From Zeugodacus cucurbitae (Eukaryota > Arthropoda > Insecta > Diptera > Tephritidae), in the NCBI RefSeq assembly GCF_028554725.1, contig NC_071669.1, positions 806,001-870,000 of the forward strand: DNA of 64,000 bases, given 5' to 3'. Shown one piece after another: positions 21,951-34,796 of this stretch. How positions within the stretch are numbered: position 1 is the stretch's first letter; each line of letters opens with the position of its first letter. The notes beneath the pieces were generated by a model that was not told the DNA's origin, did no database searches, and saw nothing but the letters and a program-made list of their open reading frames with translations. The position numbers and the translations under genes were made by a program.

Positions 21951-23973
21951 ATGACGTTCGCGATAAATGTGGTTCCGCGTCGCGGCGCATGGAGACGCTC
22001 CGTATGGCCCATGACCTTGCTGTGCTGCTGTTTCATAATAGTCAATTCGCCAGCAAATGGGCTGAACTATGTCGACGACGATACGACCGCTGAGTTGAAC
22101 ACGCAAGCCGGGGCTCGAGCGATGGGTCTGTATGGGGCACGCGAACCGCGTTTCGGCGACCGTTTACTGCCGCTGCGCAAAAAGACCGGTGCGATAGTAA
22201 ATGTGGCGGCGCCCAGCCAAAGGCAAGTGAATAGTATTTTGAGTAAAAGTAATTATGTGGTCAGTTACGCGAGTGCCAATACAAATAACGCGGCCGCAAG
22301 TGGGAAAGTTGTGGCGCGTGCCACAAACTCAAACGCCTCTGCTGAAGTGAATGTATCGCGTAATAACAGGGTCGGCGTGACAAGCGATGTGAGTGTTAGT
22401 GTTGAACCCAAAACTGATTTGTATACAATGGAGGTCAATCATGCTGATTATACAGATCCTCCAATGAATGTGCAACGACGTGGCAAGCAGTTGAGTCGAC
22501 GTGAGGACACCAATATCGGTGGTCTGTTGTTAGACTCTACCACTTTCAGTAGTAAAGACACGAACATTTCGAAAGCTGATCGTCTGGTGGTCATGTCCAC
22601 CGAGTTCTTTGTGGTCCCAACAAGCACACCTCTGCCACACAACGCGCACACATCGGGGACGCCAGCACGCACAGGCGCTAAGGCTGCAGTTCTGCCCGAC
22701 TATATACAACCACCTCCTGCGGGTGCACCTACTGCTGGACCACGTTCGGTCTTAATTGTGGCGCCGCGTCCCGCCAATTCCTCGAATGCAGCGAACGCCA
22801 TCAGCGCGGGTTTGCCCCCGTCCATCGTGCCCACTCATCTGCCATTCACAGGTCTGCGCAAGGAGCCCTGGGTGGTGCCCGTACTGGTGTTGGCCGCTCT
22901 CACCATGTTAATGATGACCGCCTTTGAGATTTTCGTGTTATTCAAGGCGTGGCGTACGTCACCTTCGCGTCGTCATCTGTTTCTCGGTCAGATGCTACTG
23001 TTGGGTCTCTTTGCTTGTGCAGGACTGGGTGCTGTGTTAACAGCGCAGCCGTCACTGCTCAGCTGTGGCACCATACGTTTCGGTGTGGGTGTTGCTTATG
23101 CACTCGTCTTTGCCGCGCTGCTGGTCAAGTGCGTTTTCCTCATCAGTCTCAATGGCGGCGTGTATCTGCCTGCACCCTACCAAGGTTTACTGCTGCTCTT
23201 CGCCGTGCTCATACAAGTGGCCATAGGCACACAGTGGCTACTCACACAGCCCCCTGAGATTTATACGCAAAGTGTTCCGATACTGGGTAACAGTCTGCTG
23301 GGTCCTACCGTAGCTTCTAGCAGCGCCACATCCGCGGCACATACTTTCGCTGCCCTCTTTCAATCGCACAATTCCGCACCCACCAACGGCCCTGCCGCAG
23401 CAGCGATCGGCTCCAGTCTCGGCTCAGATCTATATGCGCGTATCACTGCTGCCGGTACGATGCTGATACCGCTATGTAAAACACAATTTTCGGAGTTGCT
23501 CTTCTCGCTCATCTACATCGTTTTCCTGATTGTGTTCGTCGCCGTGTTGGCCATCAAATCGCGCGGCATACGCGACAATTATCGCGAGGCCACCTACATT
23601 GGACTGGCCATCGGCGGCGCTATACCCATTTGGTTGGGCTGGATGCTGTGCGGCCTGGCGGTGGCAGACCGCCATAAGGACGCCTGTATCGCTTTCGGAC
23701 TGATAGCGACATCGGCCACTGTTTTCCTAGTTATGTTCATGCCGAAGGGCAGACAACTGGCTGCCATGGGCAAGGAGGGCCTGTACGTGGAGGATCGTGA
23801 GGAGCAGTTCAGCTCTCTGAGTCGCGCTGGCTCCGGTTACTCACCCTCATTCTTCCACTTTAAGCCCATCAAGTACGGAGTAATGGGTGGAGGTATGCAG
23901 AATTCAGCAACAAATACTGGGAACGGCGCCAGCATGAAGCACTGCTCGAATGGACTGGGCGGAGGAGGAGGAG
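21951..23973 (+). CDS. class C orphan GPCR (GPRC5/boss-like), coding exon 1
   Basis: This exon encodes residues 1-674 and the first base of codon 675 of a 793-aa seven-helix receptor. The N-terminus has a hydrophobic signal peptide (about 18-37, PMTLLCCCFIIVN). Residues 38-306 form a low-complexity ectodomain with no cysteine and sequons near N128, N134 and N205, so there is no Venus-flytrap or cysteine-rich domain. Helices: TM1 307-331, TM2 342-364, TM3 about 374-398, TM4 412-432, TM5 516-535, TM6 549-570, TM7 578-597. C372 (SCGTIRFG) at the top of TM3 and C509 (PLCKTQ) before TM5 are placed like the conserved class C disulfide. NYREATYIG precedes TM6 and MPK follows TM7, both class C-like. 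The loop between TM4 and TM5 (433-508) is unusually long. The start at 21951 is chosen for its signal peptide; in-frame ATGs also occur at 21723, 21774 and 22011. The donor is GAG|GTGAGTG. Function is presumably plasma-membrane signalling; the ligand is unknown. boss is a less likely identity because its ectodomain is much larger. Confidence 0.9.
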
Positions 23974-25285
23974 GTGAGTGCAACGTTCAGCAATATACTT
24001 TATATCTTAATTTAAGTTATGAGTTTTGGGTGCGATTCATCACTGCAGTTTGTGGGTTTTTGGAAACAAAAACCGATTTTTGTAAGCCGATTAAGACTTA
24101 AGAAGTCGGAATTTCAGCAGAAAACTTTAAAAGCTTCATTCCTTGAGTTAGGTTTTCCCAAGAGTAGCTAAGGGAGAGGGTCCCTCATATAGAGTGTTAG
24201 TTCCATGATTCTTGATGAGCATATAAGATAGTTAAGCAGTATCCGACTTCGGGAACCATTTACTCAAACGCCACGCTATTTGGTATTATCATGCAATTCG
24301 TTTGAGTTTTCTAGATATAAGTACAGTAAAGTGAAAATGAAAGTGCGAGTAAATCTTTATTCGCCAAATCGTATGTAAATCGCATTAGCGGAAAGAGATT
24401 TTGCTGAACAATGCTTTCTCGCAAGTGGCACGTACTCAGCGCAAAGCAACCAGCCTATGTGTAAACAACAATTTTCGATTTTAAGACGACTGAAAGCAAA
24501 AAGTTAATGCAAATGCACAACAAAACTCTAAATATAATCAAGCAATAACAACAATAGCAAAACAAAGCGCTTGCAAATTGCTTGTTGAATTTTGCTTTGC
24601 TTCCCCTTTGGCCTAACTGCAGCTCAGCTTAATTCCGCTGACGCTTGCATTATTCATTCAAATCCGTAGCGCACATGGAAAACATGTCACTCACATGTTG
24701 AGTCTACGTCACAGCGTAGCGTCAGGCGCCTCGTCAAATGAAAGATTTTGCTGTCGGCAAGACGGAAAGTCAGTAGGCAGCGAGAGCAAGCGCTTGTAGC
24801 GACCAACAAAAGTAGCAACAAATGTGTTTGTATGTAAGCGCACGCATGCGCTTTAGAAACATGTGTCTTTGGTACACAACGCTGCGTTGCTGCTGTCTTG
24901 TACTGCCGCGTTGCCAGCGCAACCAAGCATGGCATGCCAAGCGGTAAATGCCTGCACACACTCGTACATTTGTACGTCTACTCAGAGCAGATTGTAATTT
25001 GAATGCGTGCGTGCGTTGCCTGAAAATGTGCGCTTTTCCGCATTTTAAAGAGTTTTCCCACTCCATACACACACACACGCCCATGCACGCTCCAATGAGG
25101 CTCACTGCCTTTGACAAACGTCGCTAAGACTCCTACACCACCGCACGCTAGCTATTTATGTATCTCGCATGCTTTGGTCGCATGCAAAGCGCGTCATTTC
25201 AATTCCAAACACAGAGTGTACCCCGCTCCTCACTTTCCTTTCCATCCACTTGGCTTGGCGTGCGTACAAATGCGCCAAGACACTT

Positions 25286-25295
25286 GCGCATGCGC
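25286..25295 (+). promoter_or_regulatory. GCGCATGCGC palindrome (NRF-1/Ewg type)
   Basis: Exact GCGCATGCGC, flanked TT...GG. It is the core of the NRF-1 motif, which in flies is bound by Erect wing (established for the family). Activity here is inferred. Confidence 0.35.
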
Positions 25296-25396
25296 GGTTA
25301 CCTTTAATTATAATAAATGAAAGTAGATACATGTGGCCACATAGGAAAATGATTTATTTTGTTCCACGCGTATTTCACTTGCGTTTTGTGTGCGCA

Positions 25397-25416
25397 AACA
25401 TGACAGCTGTCATGTT
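25397..25416. repeat. 20-bp perfect palindrome with CAGCTG E-box
   Basis: AACATGACAGCTGTCATGTT is identical to its reverse complement over all 20 bases and is centred on an E-box of CAGCTG type. It could be a bHLH dimer site or a coincidental cruciform. Confidence 0.6.
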
Positions 25417-25993
25417 GTTGATAGTTTTTGAATGTTTTCAGTTTTCACATCTCGCTAAACCCACTTTTTTCGTGCGTTTCTTTTTTAAGCTTCAAATAAA
25501 TAGAAATTTGAAATTCTGCTTATTTTATCAACGTTCTACATTCATCTTAAGTTGTTTTTGTGTGCAAGATATACAGCTTTGCTGTTGCTTTGTCTTGTTG
25601 TTATCGCCAACTGCACGCCTAAGCTCGCTTAATGAGCCGCAGACACGTATGCATATCAGCAGTATGTAGCTTTGCTTGTTTTCTTGTATTCTTGTATGGA
25701 GCGGTGATTTACATATTCTCCTCGCCGAGATTGTGCAAATAAATAAAAGATGGAGCTTAAGATTTGCTTTGCGCGCTTGTTTGCTGTCTTATTATCTGAT
25801 TAATTCTTGCTCAAACGGCGATCGCTTTTGTTCTTCTTAAGTGCTTCGTAGACATATCTGTTTTTATTAAGAATCTGCTCGTTTATTGAAAGTAAGACTT
25901 TAAGTACTTTTCAGGGATAATATTTTCTATAGTTTCACAAAATATTGCTTAAAAAAGAAATGGAAATTGTACTGTCTAAAGAATAAAAAAATA

Positions 25994-26016
25994 AGAGAGA
26001 GAGAGAGAGAGAGAGA
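25994..26016 (+). repeat. (AG)11 microsatellite
   Basis: Eleven uninterrupted AG dinucleotides. GA tracts can bind GAGA factor in flies; no other promoter sign is present here. Confidence 0.8.
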
Positions 26017-27885
26017 TAAAAATGAAACACTATAAAAGTTTAATCTGAAAACTCTGTAATAGCTGAGAAGTGTTTCTATAATAGAGAAACCGTTTTTAAA
26101 GTTGCCTACATTTCGGAGCAATGATAAAAACTGTGATCTCCATGATCGAAATTCAGGTATTATGGGAAATATTTTAATAAGAGATGATCCTGTCAGAGTA
26201 TGCAATGTGTCACAAGTTCATTTGTGGCTGCTAAAAAACCTATAAACGTGTATTTAATAGTGTAGACCTCCTGAAAGTATGCTTACAATGCGATGCCAAA
26301 AGAGCGGATTAGTCAAACTACAGTAATTTTCTCTGGAAACCGTGTGTAGATGTGATAACTCTGTGCTCTCTTTTAACAGTAATTTGAGAAAATAAAGCTC
26401 AGTATATAATTGAGCCAGATCAGATAAGTTATTTTCTTCTGAGAACACAAGGTGTCCGAATATGTTGGATTAAATTTTTTGACAATGATGTAGAGATGAG
26501 ATAAAAACTCTACCCAATGAGAGAAAATCATCTATCGTTTTATTACCGATTTAGCTTTGCCATCTTCTAGAAGTACACTCTGATAACTAAGAGTCTAAAA
26601 GTAAGATAACTTGAGCGGTCTTAAGAAATATAAATGCTCCAATGTCTACAACAATCTTGTTGCACACGATTTCAATTCCAACAGTGTAGCTGGCGCTAAG
26701 CAATTTCACAGTTTTTGATTTATTGCTTTAGCCTCTTGAGTTGAATTGACTTGGTGACCTTGAAGGGAAAATGTTGCAACAAATCAAAACAAAAAAAATA
26801 TGCCGTTATGAATCGCTAACATTGATTTATGTTGAAATAAGTTTGGAACAAAAGGCTTAAACAATGCAACGCGCTTATATCTGGCAACAACAATCGGCAG
26901 CAGCGTTGCATCTTCGCTGCCAAATTAACCATTAATTTCTATTCAACCATTAACTTCAAATTCAACTACAGCTAGAGTTAGAGCTAGAGCTCAGCCTAGA
27001 GTGAAACACTTGGCGTGGCAGCATGGCGTGGCGCCTGTGAAAGTGAAAACTGCATTGGTACGCTCGCTACGCTTCGCTACAGCCAAGAATTCGTGTAGTC
27101 TGCACGAAGCCAATAGTTTAATTGAAAATGCCAAGAGATACCTAAGAAATCATTCGCATTCATTGACCCACATTTCACGCCTCAATAAGGAGGAATTTCG
27201 AAAATTGCACGCTTTGTCAGAAATGAATTGAAAACCGAAAAGAAAAAGGGTGTAAAGCGTTACTTCTGCGCTCCGTCAAGTTTATTGATTATGTTTTCGA
27301 TTTTATTGCTTTAGATATGTTTCGCTGCCACAATGCCGTGACGCACGCAGACACCATAACAACAACAACATTACAGCTTTCTGATTTGCACGCTAATCTC
27401 ATGGAACTTTTCAATTCACAATTCCCCACAGACAATGAACAATGCACAGCAAAATATCTCACATTCATACATACAGACAATCGTTTTTTGGCTGCTCATG
27501 TGTGAGTTAATGATATTATTTGTTGTTGTGCTCGCGTTTTTATGTTGAAATCGTGCCAATGTTTTGTTTTCAAACAAAGAATGTGACAAATCGTTAGAGC
27601 TGAGCGCACTTTCTTTTGTTTCTTCGCTAAAAATATGAAGCGAGTCTATTTTGAGCGCAGCTCGGCGCAATTAACTGTAATTTTATTGACGTCTAAATCA
27701 AGTCAACTTTTCTTTAGTTTCGGTTTAATCACTAGGAGACTCATGTCTGTAAGTGTTCCGAGACTTTAGACGAAAATCATCGACTTAGAGATTTGTAAAA
27801 GCTAGGCGCATGGTGTTCATCTCGAAATAAAAGATTGCAATAATCAAAAGAGACCTAATACTGTGCTTGACCTAAGACACTGCTA

Positions 27886-28208
27886 TTAGGTCTACAACTT
27901 TGCTTCCGCCGTTTTCCAATAGATGTCGCTAGGGTCAAGCACTGGTCGATTAAATCGTTTTACATCGATCTGGGACATTTGTGTCAACATTAACACAACA
28001 AAATATTTGTAGAGATCTGTTTGCATCCCAAACTTATTCTCAACTGATAATATCACCTTTTTGAGCCGAATTCTCGACATTTGCGGGAAATTTTAATTCC
28101 AAGAAAAGTGCGGCTGAGGCTCATAGACATTTGTAATCGTTTTTATACAAAAAACAACTTAAATTTACAACAAAAAAAAAAACGGCGGAAGCAAAGTCGT
28201 AGGCCTAA
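27886..28208 (+). mobile_element. MITE B, intact copy (323 bp)
   Basis: The left end TTAGGTCTACAACTTTGC continues into TTCCGCCGTTTT, and the right end is its inverse, AAAACGGCGGAAGC then AAAGTCGTAGGCCTAA. That is a terminal inverted repeat of about 30 bp with two or three mismatches. TA flanks both ends (27884-27885 and 28209-28210), as for Tc1/mariner integration. There is no coding capacity, so the element is non-autonomous. Confidence 0.88.
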
Positions 28209-29494
28209 TATAAAACAATTTTATTGACCAAAGTTTTCAAGCTCTATTTAATAAGACGAAGCAAAGCTTTGCTTTATCATGTAGTACCTGTGAAAAACCA
28301 ACACCTTACCTCATCTGATTCTATTCTTCGACATCGAAGCATAAATGAAACAAACTTCGAATAAGAAACTTCGACCAAAGAGCCCGACTCAGCTCGTCAA
28401 GGTTACATAATTGTTTATATATTTGATTATTTAGTAAATTGCTAAATTAAAAACAGTTATAACTTAATTAACGCAAAATAAAACACACCTTGACACACAC
28501 ACACAGTTTTGAAAGCCAAGCATAAATCATTTAACTTTCATAAAAGATAATTTCGGTGTGGAATTATGAAAATAAATTTGAGATTTCGACAAATCTTCAA
28601 AGCAAATTAATAGCAGGCAATTTACGTTGTGAATCAGTTAAGTTTGCAATTTGAAGAAATAATAAGCTGTGGCGAGTTTGTTGCGTTTTCCCAACAACAA
28701 CAACAACAAGTAGGAAATTGCTTGCTCTCTTTGCAACTCCTTTTAGTTCGTAAATGTATGAAATGTTTTTGTTGTTGCCATTTTTTTCTATTAATTTTTT
28801 CGCGGTTTAATTAATGTTTTCCTTTTTTGGCATTTTCACAGTTACTTCAGTAGTTCGCATGTGTGTATGTGTGTTTATGTGTTGCCAAATTGCTTGCAAT
28901 ATTTGACCGTGCAACCACAGACAATCAACCGCAAATGATGCTCTTATATAACTCTATTAAATGCTCATATTTTTCACTTATGGCCTTTCTGAAAGCAAAC
29001 ATTAAAGAAAAATATACATATAAACGCAGCAACAACAACAACAACAAAGCGGGAGACGCTACATAACTGATTGTGAGCGGCTTTTAATGAACTCTCGCGT
29101 TGCTTGTATAGTTTTTGTAATTTTTGATGTTTGTTTATTTGCTTTTTGTTGTTGTTGTTTCGTGGCTTTTTGGCTTGCGGCGAATGTAGTGTTTGCTTTG
29201 TATTTGTTTTTGTTCTTCTGGTGCGGACCTTAGCGTTTATGCGCTAAATAGCACAACAATTAACACTTAATTGTGCTGCAAGCTCCCTCAGCACTGGAGG
29301 CACACTTTGAAATTCCACAAATTAAAAAATAAATATAATAAAAGTATTATTATAATTTTTGTTGTTGTTTTTTGTTTCCGTATTTTCTTTTGAATTCTCA
29401 TATTTGTTAGATAAGTAACCAACTGCTTTGGTTTGCTTTTGCACTTGTGTCATTTCTTTATAGTTGTTGTTGTTCACGCTAGAAATTGTGCGTT

Positions 29495-29506
29495 TGCGCA
29501 TGCGCA
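29495..29506 (+). promoter_or_regulatory. TGCGCATGCGCA palindrome (NRF-1/Ewg type)
   Basis: A full 12-bp match to the palindromic NRF-1 consensus, lying within receptor intron 1. Confidence 0.4.
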
Positions 29507-30458
29507 GCCGTAAGAGTTCATTATTTGGTGACTTGCTGTCTTACAAATCGTCGCAATAAATGTTTTGTCCGAATCTGTGGCTTTTGTCTGAAGTTTACTG
29601 TTATTTGTTACATTTTTGTTGTAATTACATTGAGTCACATGTGTATAGTAATTACATAATCTGATTTTAAAAGAGTTTCAATGGAAATAATATGCGGAAA
29701 TGCCGGCTGAAGGAAGATATAGAGACTTTGAGGGTCGTTTCCAGGAGCCATCAAAATTTTGAAGCCTTCATTATAATTTCAACAACTAACACAACGCTAA
29801 AATAAATTGAAATAAATTCGTCAAGTATATTCTTAAAGTGGTTTAAATTTCCATAAACCGAAGCAAGACTTCTTTGCTCTCGAAAAAAATCAAATTTTAA
29901 AAGGAAGCCTTACATATAGTGTCGCCTTTGGCTTTGCATTAAGTTTTTTACGCTTTACGTCATAAATCATTTACGGTGGACATTAAGGGACAGCTAATGG
30001 GAAAAACATACAAACACACACACAAACATCGGTGAGCTGCAATTGCAGTTACATAACCGTTTTTATGCTCAGTGCTTTACAGTCGGGCAAATAACTTTGC
30101 ATTTCCAGCAAAAACTCCAAATCGTTTCTCATACTTATTTTCACACTTGGAAATTAAGCCAACCGCGGTAGTGAAACAGCACAGCACAGCGTGGCAATGG
30201 CGAAGAGCAGCAAAACAAGCAAAGCAAAAACCATTGAAAAGCGTAAAGTGTTGCGCGCCGTGAATTTGTAGTCAGTGAAGTGCAGCGCAACAGGAAGACA
30301 TTTCGAATGCATTTTCTGCGCACTGATGCAGTGAAACGGTAAAATGTGGCCGCTGGCACTTACGCAATTTTCGAAAACTGAAAACTGAAAACCAAAGACT
30401 CCACACACACGAACTGACGAGCCGTACAACATGCTCGGAGGCAGCCAAGTGCACTTAA

Positions 30459-30468
30459 GCGCATGCGC
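30459..30468 (+). promoter_or_regulatory. GCGCATGCGC palindrome (NRF-1/Ewg type)
   Basis: Exact 10-bp core match, in a GC-richer patch of intron 1. Confidence 0.35.
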
Positions 30469-33400
30469 ATGAGCCATTGTGACACAAGACAAACAATAGA
30501 CTGAATTACGAGCAGGTGGGCCGGTGGGCTGGTGGGCGTTCAACTCAAAGATATGCGCTTTAAGCTGCCAGGCTGCCATGCTGCCATTATAGCTCATTTG
30601 AGCATGCAGACATGACAGTTATGGCGGTTTTACTTTCTGTAAGACAGTTATTGCTCGCTACAAAAAATTATGATTATTTACGAGCAAACAAAAGCGACGT
30701 AATAATACATATAAATAATAATAATAATTTTGTTGTGCAGACTTGAAGTGCATACAAAATATGATGTGCAGTAAAGCGTTGTAGACGTACAACAACAACA
30801 ACAACTGGTGGAAATTATTATTATTAATTGTAATACATTTCTTTGTGCTTTGTTGCAATAACAGCAACATTCTACGGAGATTGATGTGAAATTGAAGCTT
30901 TCATCTGCTGAGACAGAGAGATATATAGACAGAACTCTATTCAGTTCTAAAGCAAAAACTTCGCTTTGGAATTGAAATTTGTCGAATTATTGATAATAAA
31001 CCCGTTTTGCAACAAAAAAATATTTTTCGCAATATATAAATTTATAATATCAAAATAAATTGTTTTCCTACCTTATTTGATTGAGGGGTTAGAGAGAATC
31101 GTTTTTCGTCTGAAAGAAAGAGTTTAAGTTATTAGATATATTATATAATTGCATGAAAACATTAGAGTTTTATATAAATACTAGAAATCTACTTCAGCGT
31201 AACTACTGAACTTATTTTTTAGCGCAATATTTCCTCCTCTCAGACGCTTTCCAGCTTCTAAACACCTTTTTTTACATACAATTCTGCTTCTTTTCGTTTT
31301 TTGTACCATGCGACAATTAGAGGTGAAAGCAAGATTTTGTGAGATTGAATTTCTGTTCATACTCACCCTGTAGAAAGTTTTAGTACATGAGTGTCTCTCA
31401 TGCCTACGCAACTAATTGATGGACATTATTCTTATTTGTAGAATGGTTAATGACATTAGAAGCTCCACCTATCTTGAGTATAGAAGAGTCAAATAATTAG
31501 TTTTTAAATAAAAAAATACCCAATCAGTTTATTAACTCCCTATTGTCCTACTGGGTCCATAATTGTGCGGCATTATTGTCAAGTATGTAACGAAAGAACG
31601 CCATGCAGATAAGTGAGAAAACATGGTCGTTGAACTAGTTAAAATTGCTGTTGCATGCAGCACTACAACAATAGCGACAACATTGTTGTCGATCGCGATA
31701 AACATTTGTACCGACAATGAAAATTTTTTAAATAATTATATTAAAAAAAGTAGGAAAACGAAAAGAAAAAATATATGGAAGCGTTATGGAAAATGAATAA
31801 GAAAAGTGAACTTGCTCGAATGTGACAGGAGAGCAAGAGAATAAAGTTTTTTGAATCTATTTTGAATGCACTTGTTTGTGCACTTGTTGAAACAGAAGTG
31901 GTGATGACAAATATGGCAAATATACTATATAGATTTGTATATATGCATCATAAATAGAACCAAAGAAAGAATATCCAAACTAAAACCGCAGTTTCATCAA
32001 CATTTTTCATTAACCGTTGGAGAAGTACATGACGAAGCCAATGAAAAATTAAGAAAAAAGTGCTGGGCGCCTAGAATTCTACTCCAAACTGCTCAATTCA
32101 ACACATTTTCGGCAAAGCTACCATATTCTCTACAAAAATTTCCAAACCAACTGTTATCTCAGATGGTCTTACATTACCGACCCTGTATATATTATACTAT
32201 ATATGCTAGCCATATGCGTTTACCTACAAACATGTGGTTTACTCCTTATAGTCTGAGTGCCGCTCCTCGTTCGCATAGCGAATCAATAAACCGCTTTGCG
32301 TGCGGATGCATTTCATTGCGACTGCGTGGGCGCCGACTTTCATTGAGCCCATCAAATTTGACAGCGCGCTTTCAACACATACGCTTTGTCTCCCTAATCA
32401 ATTTTTTTTTGTGGCGCGACTTAAGCTGCTTACAACACTCCACACACACCTCGCCACTTTGAGGACCTAAGCTCGTGGTTTACCCATAAATTCATCCAAT
32501 GACAGCTTCTTATCAAGCGAGCGAGATCTGTAGCCGACACTTTGGGTTGAAATTCATATTTTTTTCAACAATTATAAACATAACCGTGCGTACAACTCTG
32601 AAGCGCGTGTGTGGCATAACGGTCGCAGGCAAAAGGGAAAAAAAGTATTTAATATTTTCGCGTGATATGCTTGTTTGGCATGGAAAATCATAAGTCTCAT
32701 TTGAAAGTATGAAAATAAAAAAATAATTAAACCGCGCGCACGCATTGTTGTTTGGCAGGCGATTGCGTGTTGAATTTTTTATTATGATTTTTAAAAACCA
32801 TTATTGTTGGTTCATTTTTTGAGGTTATTAAAAATTGTATAACATTTTTTAATCTGCTAATACGCTCAAGCAGCGGTTTATGCCCACACCGCGTTCGTTG
32901 GTTTTCGCAATTGCATATTGTTCGTCGTAATGTCTTGTATTACATAAGCCTCAGCGCATTACGCGACTTAACAAAGAATCTTACATAACCTCTTTGAACT
33001 TAAACATTTTTAATTCTTGATACGCGCGCTGCAAGCATGAACTTTGACCTCACCGGCAGTCAGCAGTGATAAGAAATATTGCACAACTCTATGAAAGCTT
33101 GTTTATTCGAGGTTGTTTAACAATAATCCAGGGTGATTCCCGCCAATGGGGTTCCCAGACTGTGATTTTCCACACAGATTTGAGTCTGAGGGCGCAAAAA
33201 GTACCGATTACTGCGCAACACTATTTCAGTCATCTAACTATGCTTCTCGGGACGATTAGCTACGTCAGACCTCAATCCAGATCTCAGTGACCCCGACTAT
33301 GCTGTTCTCTAAACAATTCCCTAATTACATTTTGAGATTCCATTGTCTTGTTCTTCCGAGCTTCCTCGGCGTTTTTATATAGATAAGAATTCACATACAC

Positions 33401-34763
33401 TACTCTCCATTCTTTCATGCATTCTTCAACTTGAGCTCCGTCTACAGGCCGCAAAACATGCGAATGGTCCATTTAAACTGTCAAATATTGACAAAACGTT
33501 GCTGGCACAGGCAGCTCAGATATGTCAAATTGCGTATATTTTTCAGGTTTAAGTGGAAGGAATGCCTGAATTGACATTGCGGACATTTTACTTGCAACAA
33601 TTCGCAACTTGCAACAATGTAAAATGCCTTTGCATTTAGATGGTACAAAAATGCGAATGAAATGATGGAAAACAACAAATATAAATAAAAAAATTTATAA
33701 AAATAAAAAAATACATATTTTTTGTCTCAAATAGTCTCGATTGTTTGACTGATTGCCACAAGTTGTCAATTGTTGCACAGAGGTGAGCTCCTTGCACAGC
33801 CAGCGTCGTCACCACTGACCAAGTAGCCTGCAATCGCGCTCCGCCAAGCGAACTGGATAACCTGCCATTGTGCAACAAACGCGAAAACGAAAGCGACACA
33901 CAACAACATACATACATGCAACATATTGCTGCACATGTAACATACAGTACACGTTTGTGTGAGCTGCTGGACGCGGCTGCAACGAGTGCACGGCCCGGAG
34001 CAGTACAACTGTCTTCGGCTTGCCGGCGGCGGAAGTTGTTGTGCATGTCTTGCAGATCGCAGCAGCCGCGTACTACCACATACGCGCTCCGTGTTCCATG
34101 TTGGTGCTGTTGTTGCAGTTATTTGTTGTAATATGGTCGCAGCATCGATCGTTTTGTTGGCGCATTTTTTGCTTCATTTTATTTACAAGAACTTAGTCCG
34201 CATGTAAAGACGGCAGTTGGCGCTGTCGCCTTTGCAAAACGTAATTCAAGTTGAAGTCGTTGTTGTTGTTGTTCCCTGTTAACCTTGAACTCTTTTGAAG
34301 TGATTTCGCTGTTCACTTTGACTTTTGCACACTTTTTCACTCGCCGCTGCACTGCTTGCATAATTGTTGTTGTTGACGTGTTATTGTAGCATCTATGGGA
34401 CGCATACAACTTGCAGAACCGCTTGCTCAATCACCACGAAGTCCGGCCGCCTATCTGTGGACGTCAGTCAGTCACTCAATTCTTGAATAGCAGTTCGTCT
34501 GGTCCATTGTTACTGTCGTTTTTACTCGTTGTCTCAATGCACGCGTATATTACTCACTATAATCATCAGCATGTCATCAGCGGGCAATAGCATTCACCAT
34601 TATCACCTTCAGCGATTTCATCGGCTTCATTGTCAGTGCCACAGTGCAGCACTTGTTGTTCCGTCCGACAGCGTTCCCCGCCTCAGCTCAGCTCAGCTCG
34701 ACTCGTCTTGATATCAATAATTTTTGATGTACTCCCTTAAGGACTTACCGCATACACTTTAAA

Positions 34764-34796
34764 CACTATAAACACCATAAACACCATAAACACTTA
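34764..34796 (+). repeat. 9-bp tandem repeat
   Basis: Roughly four units of ATAAACACC with small variations at the ends. Confidence 0.65.

Noticed and set aside
25169..25669. 166-codon plus-strand open frame in intron 1
   Set aside because: Rich in F, C and L from T-rich DNA, with no domain and no splice support.
31935..32462. 175-codon plus-strand open frame in intron 1
   Set aside because: Composition is erratic with no motif. At about 60% AT, a few frames of 140-175 codons are expected by chance among six frames of 64 kb.
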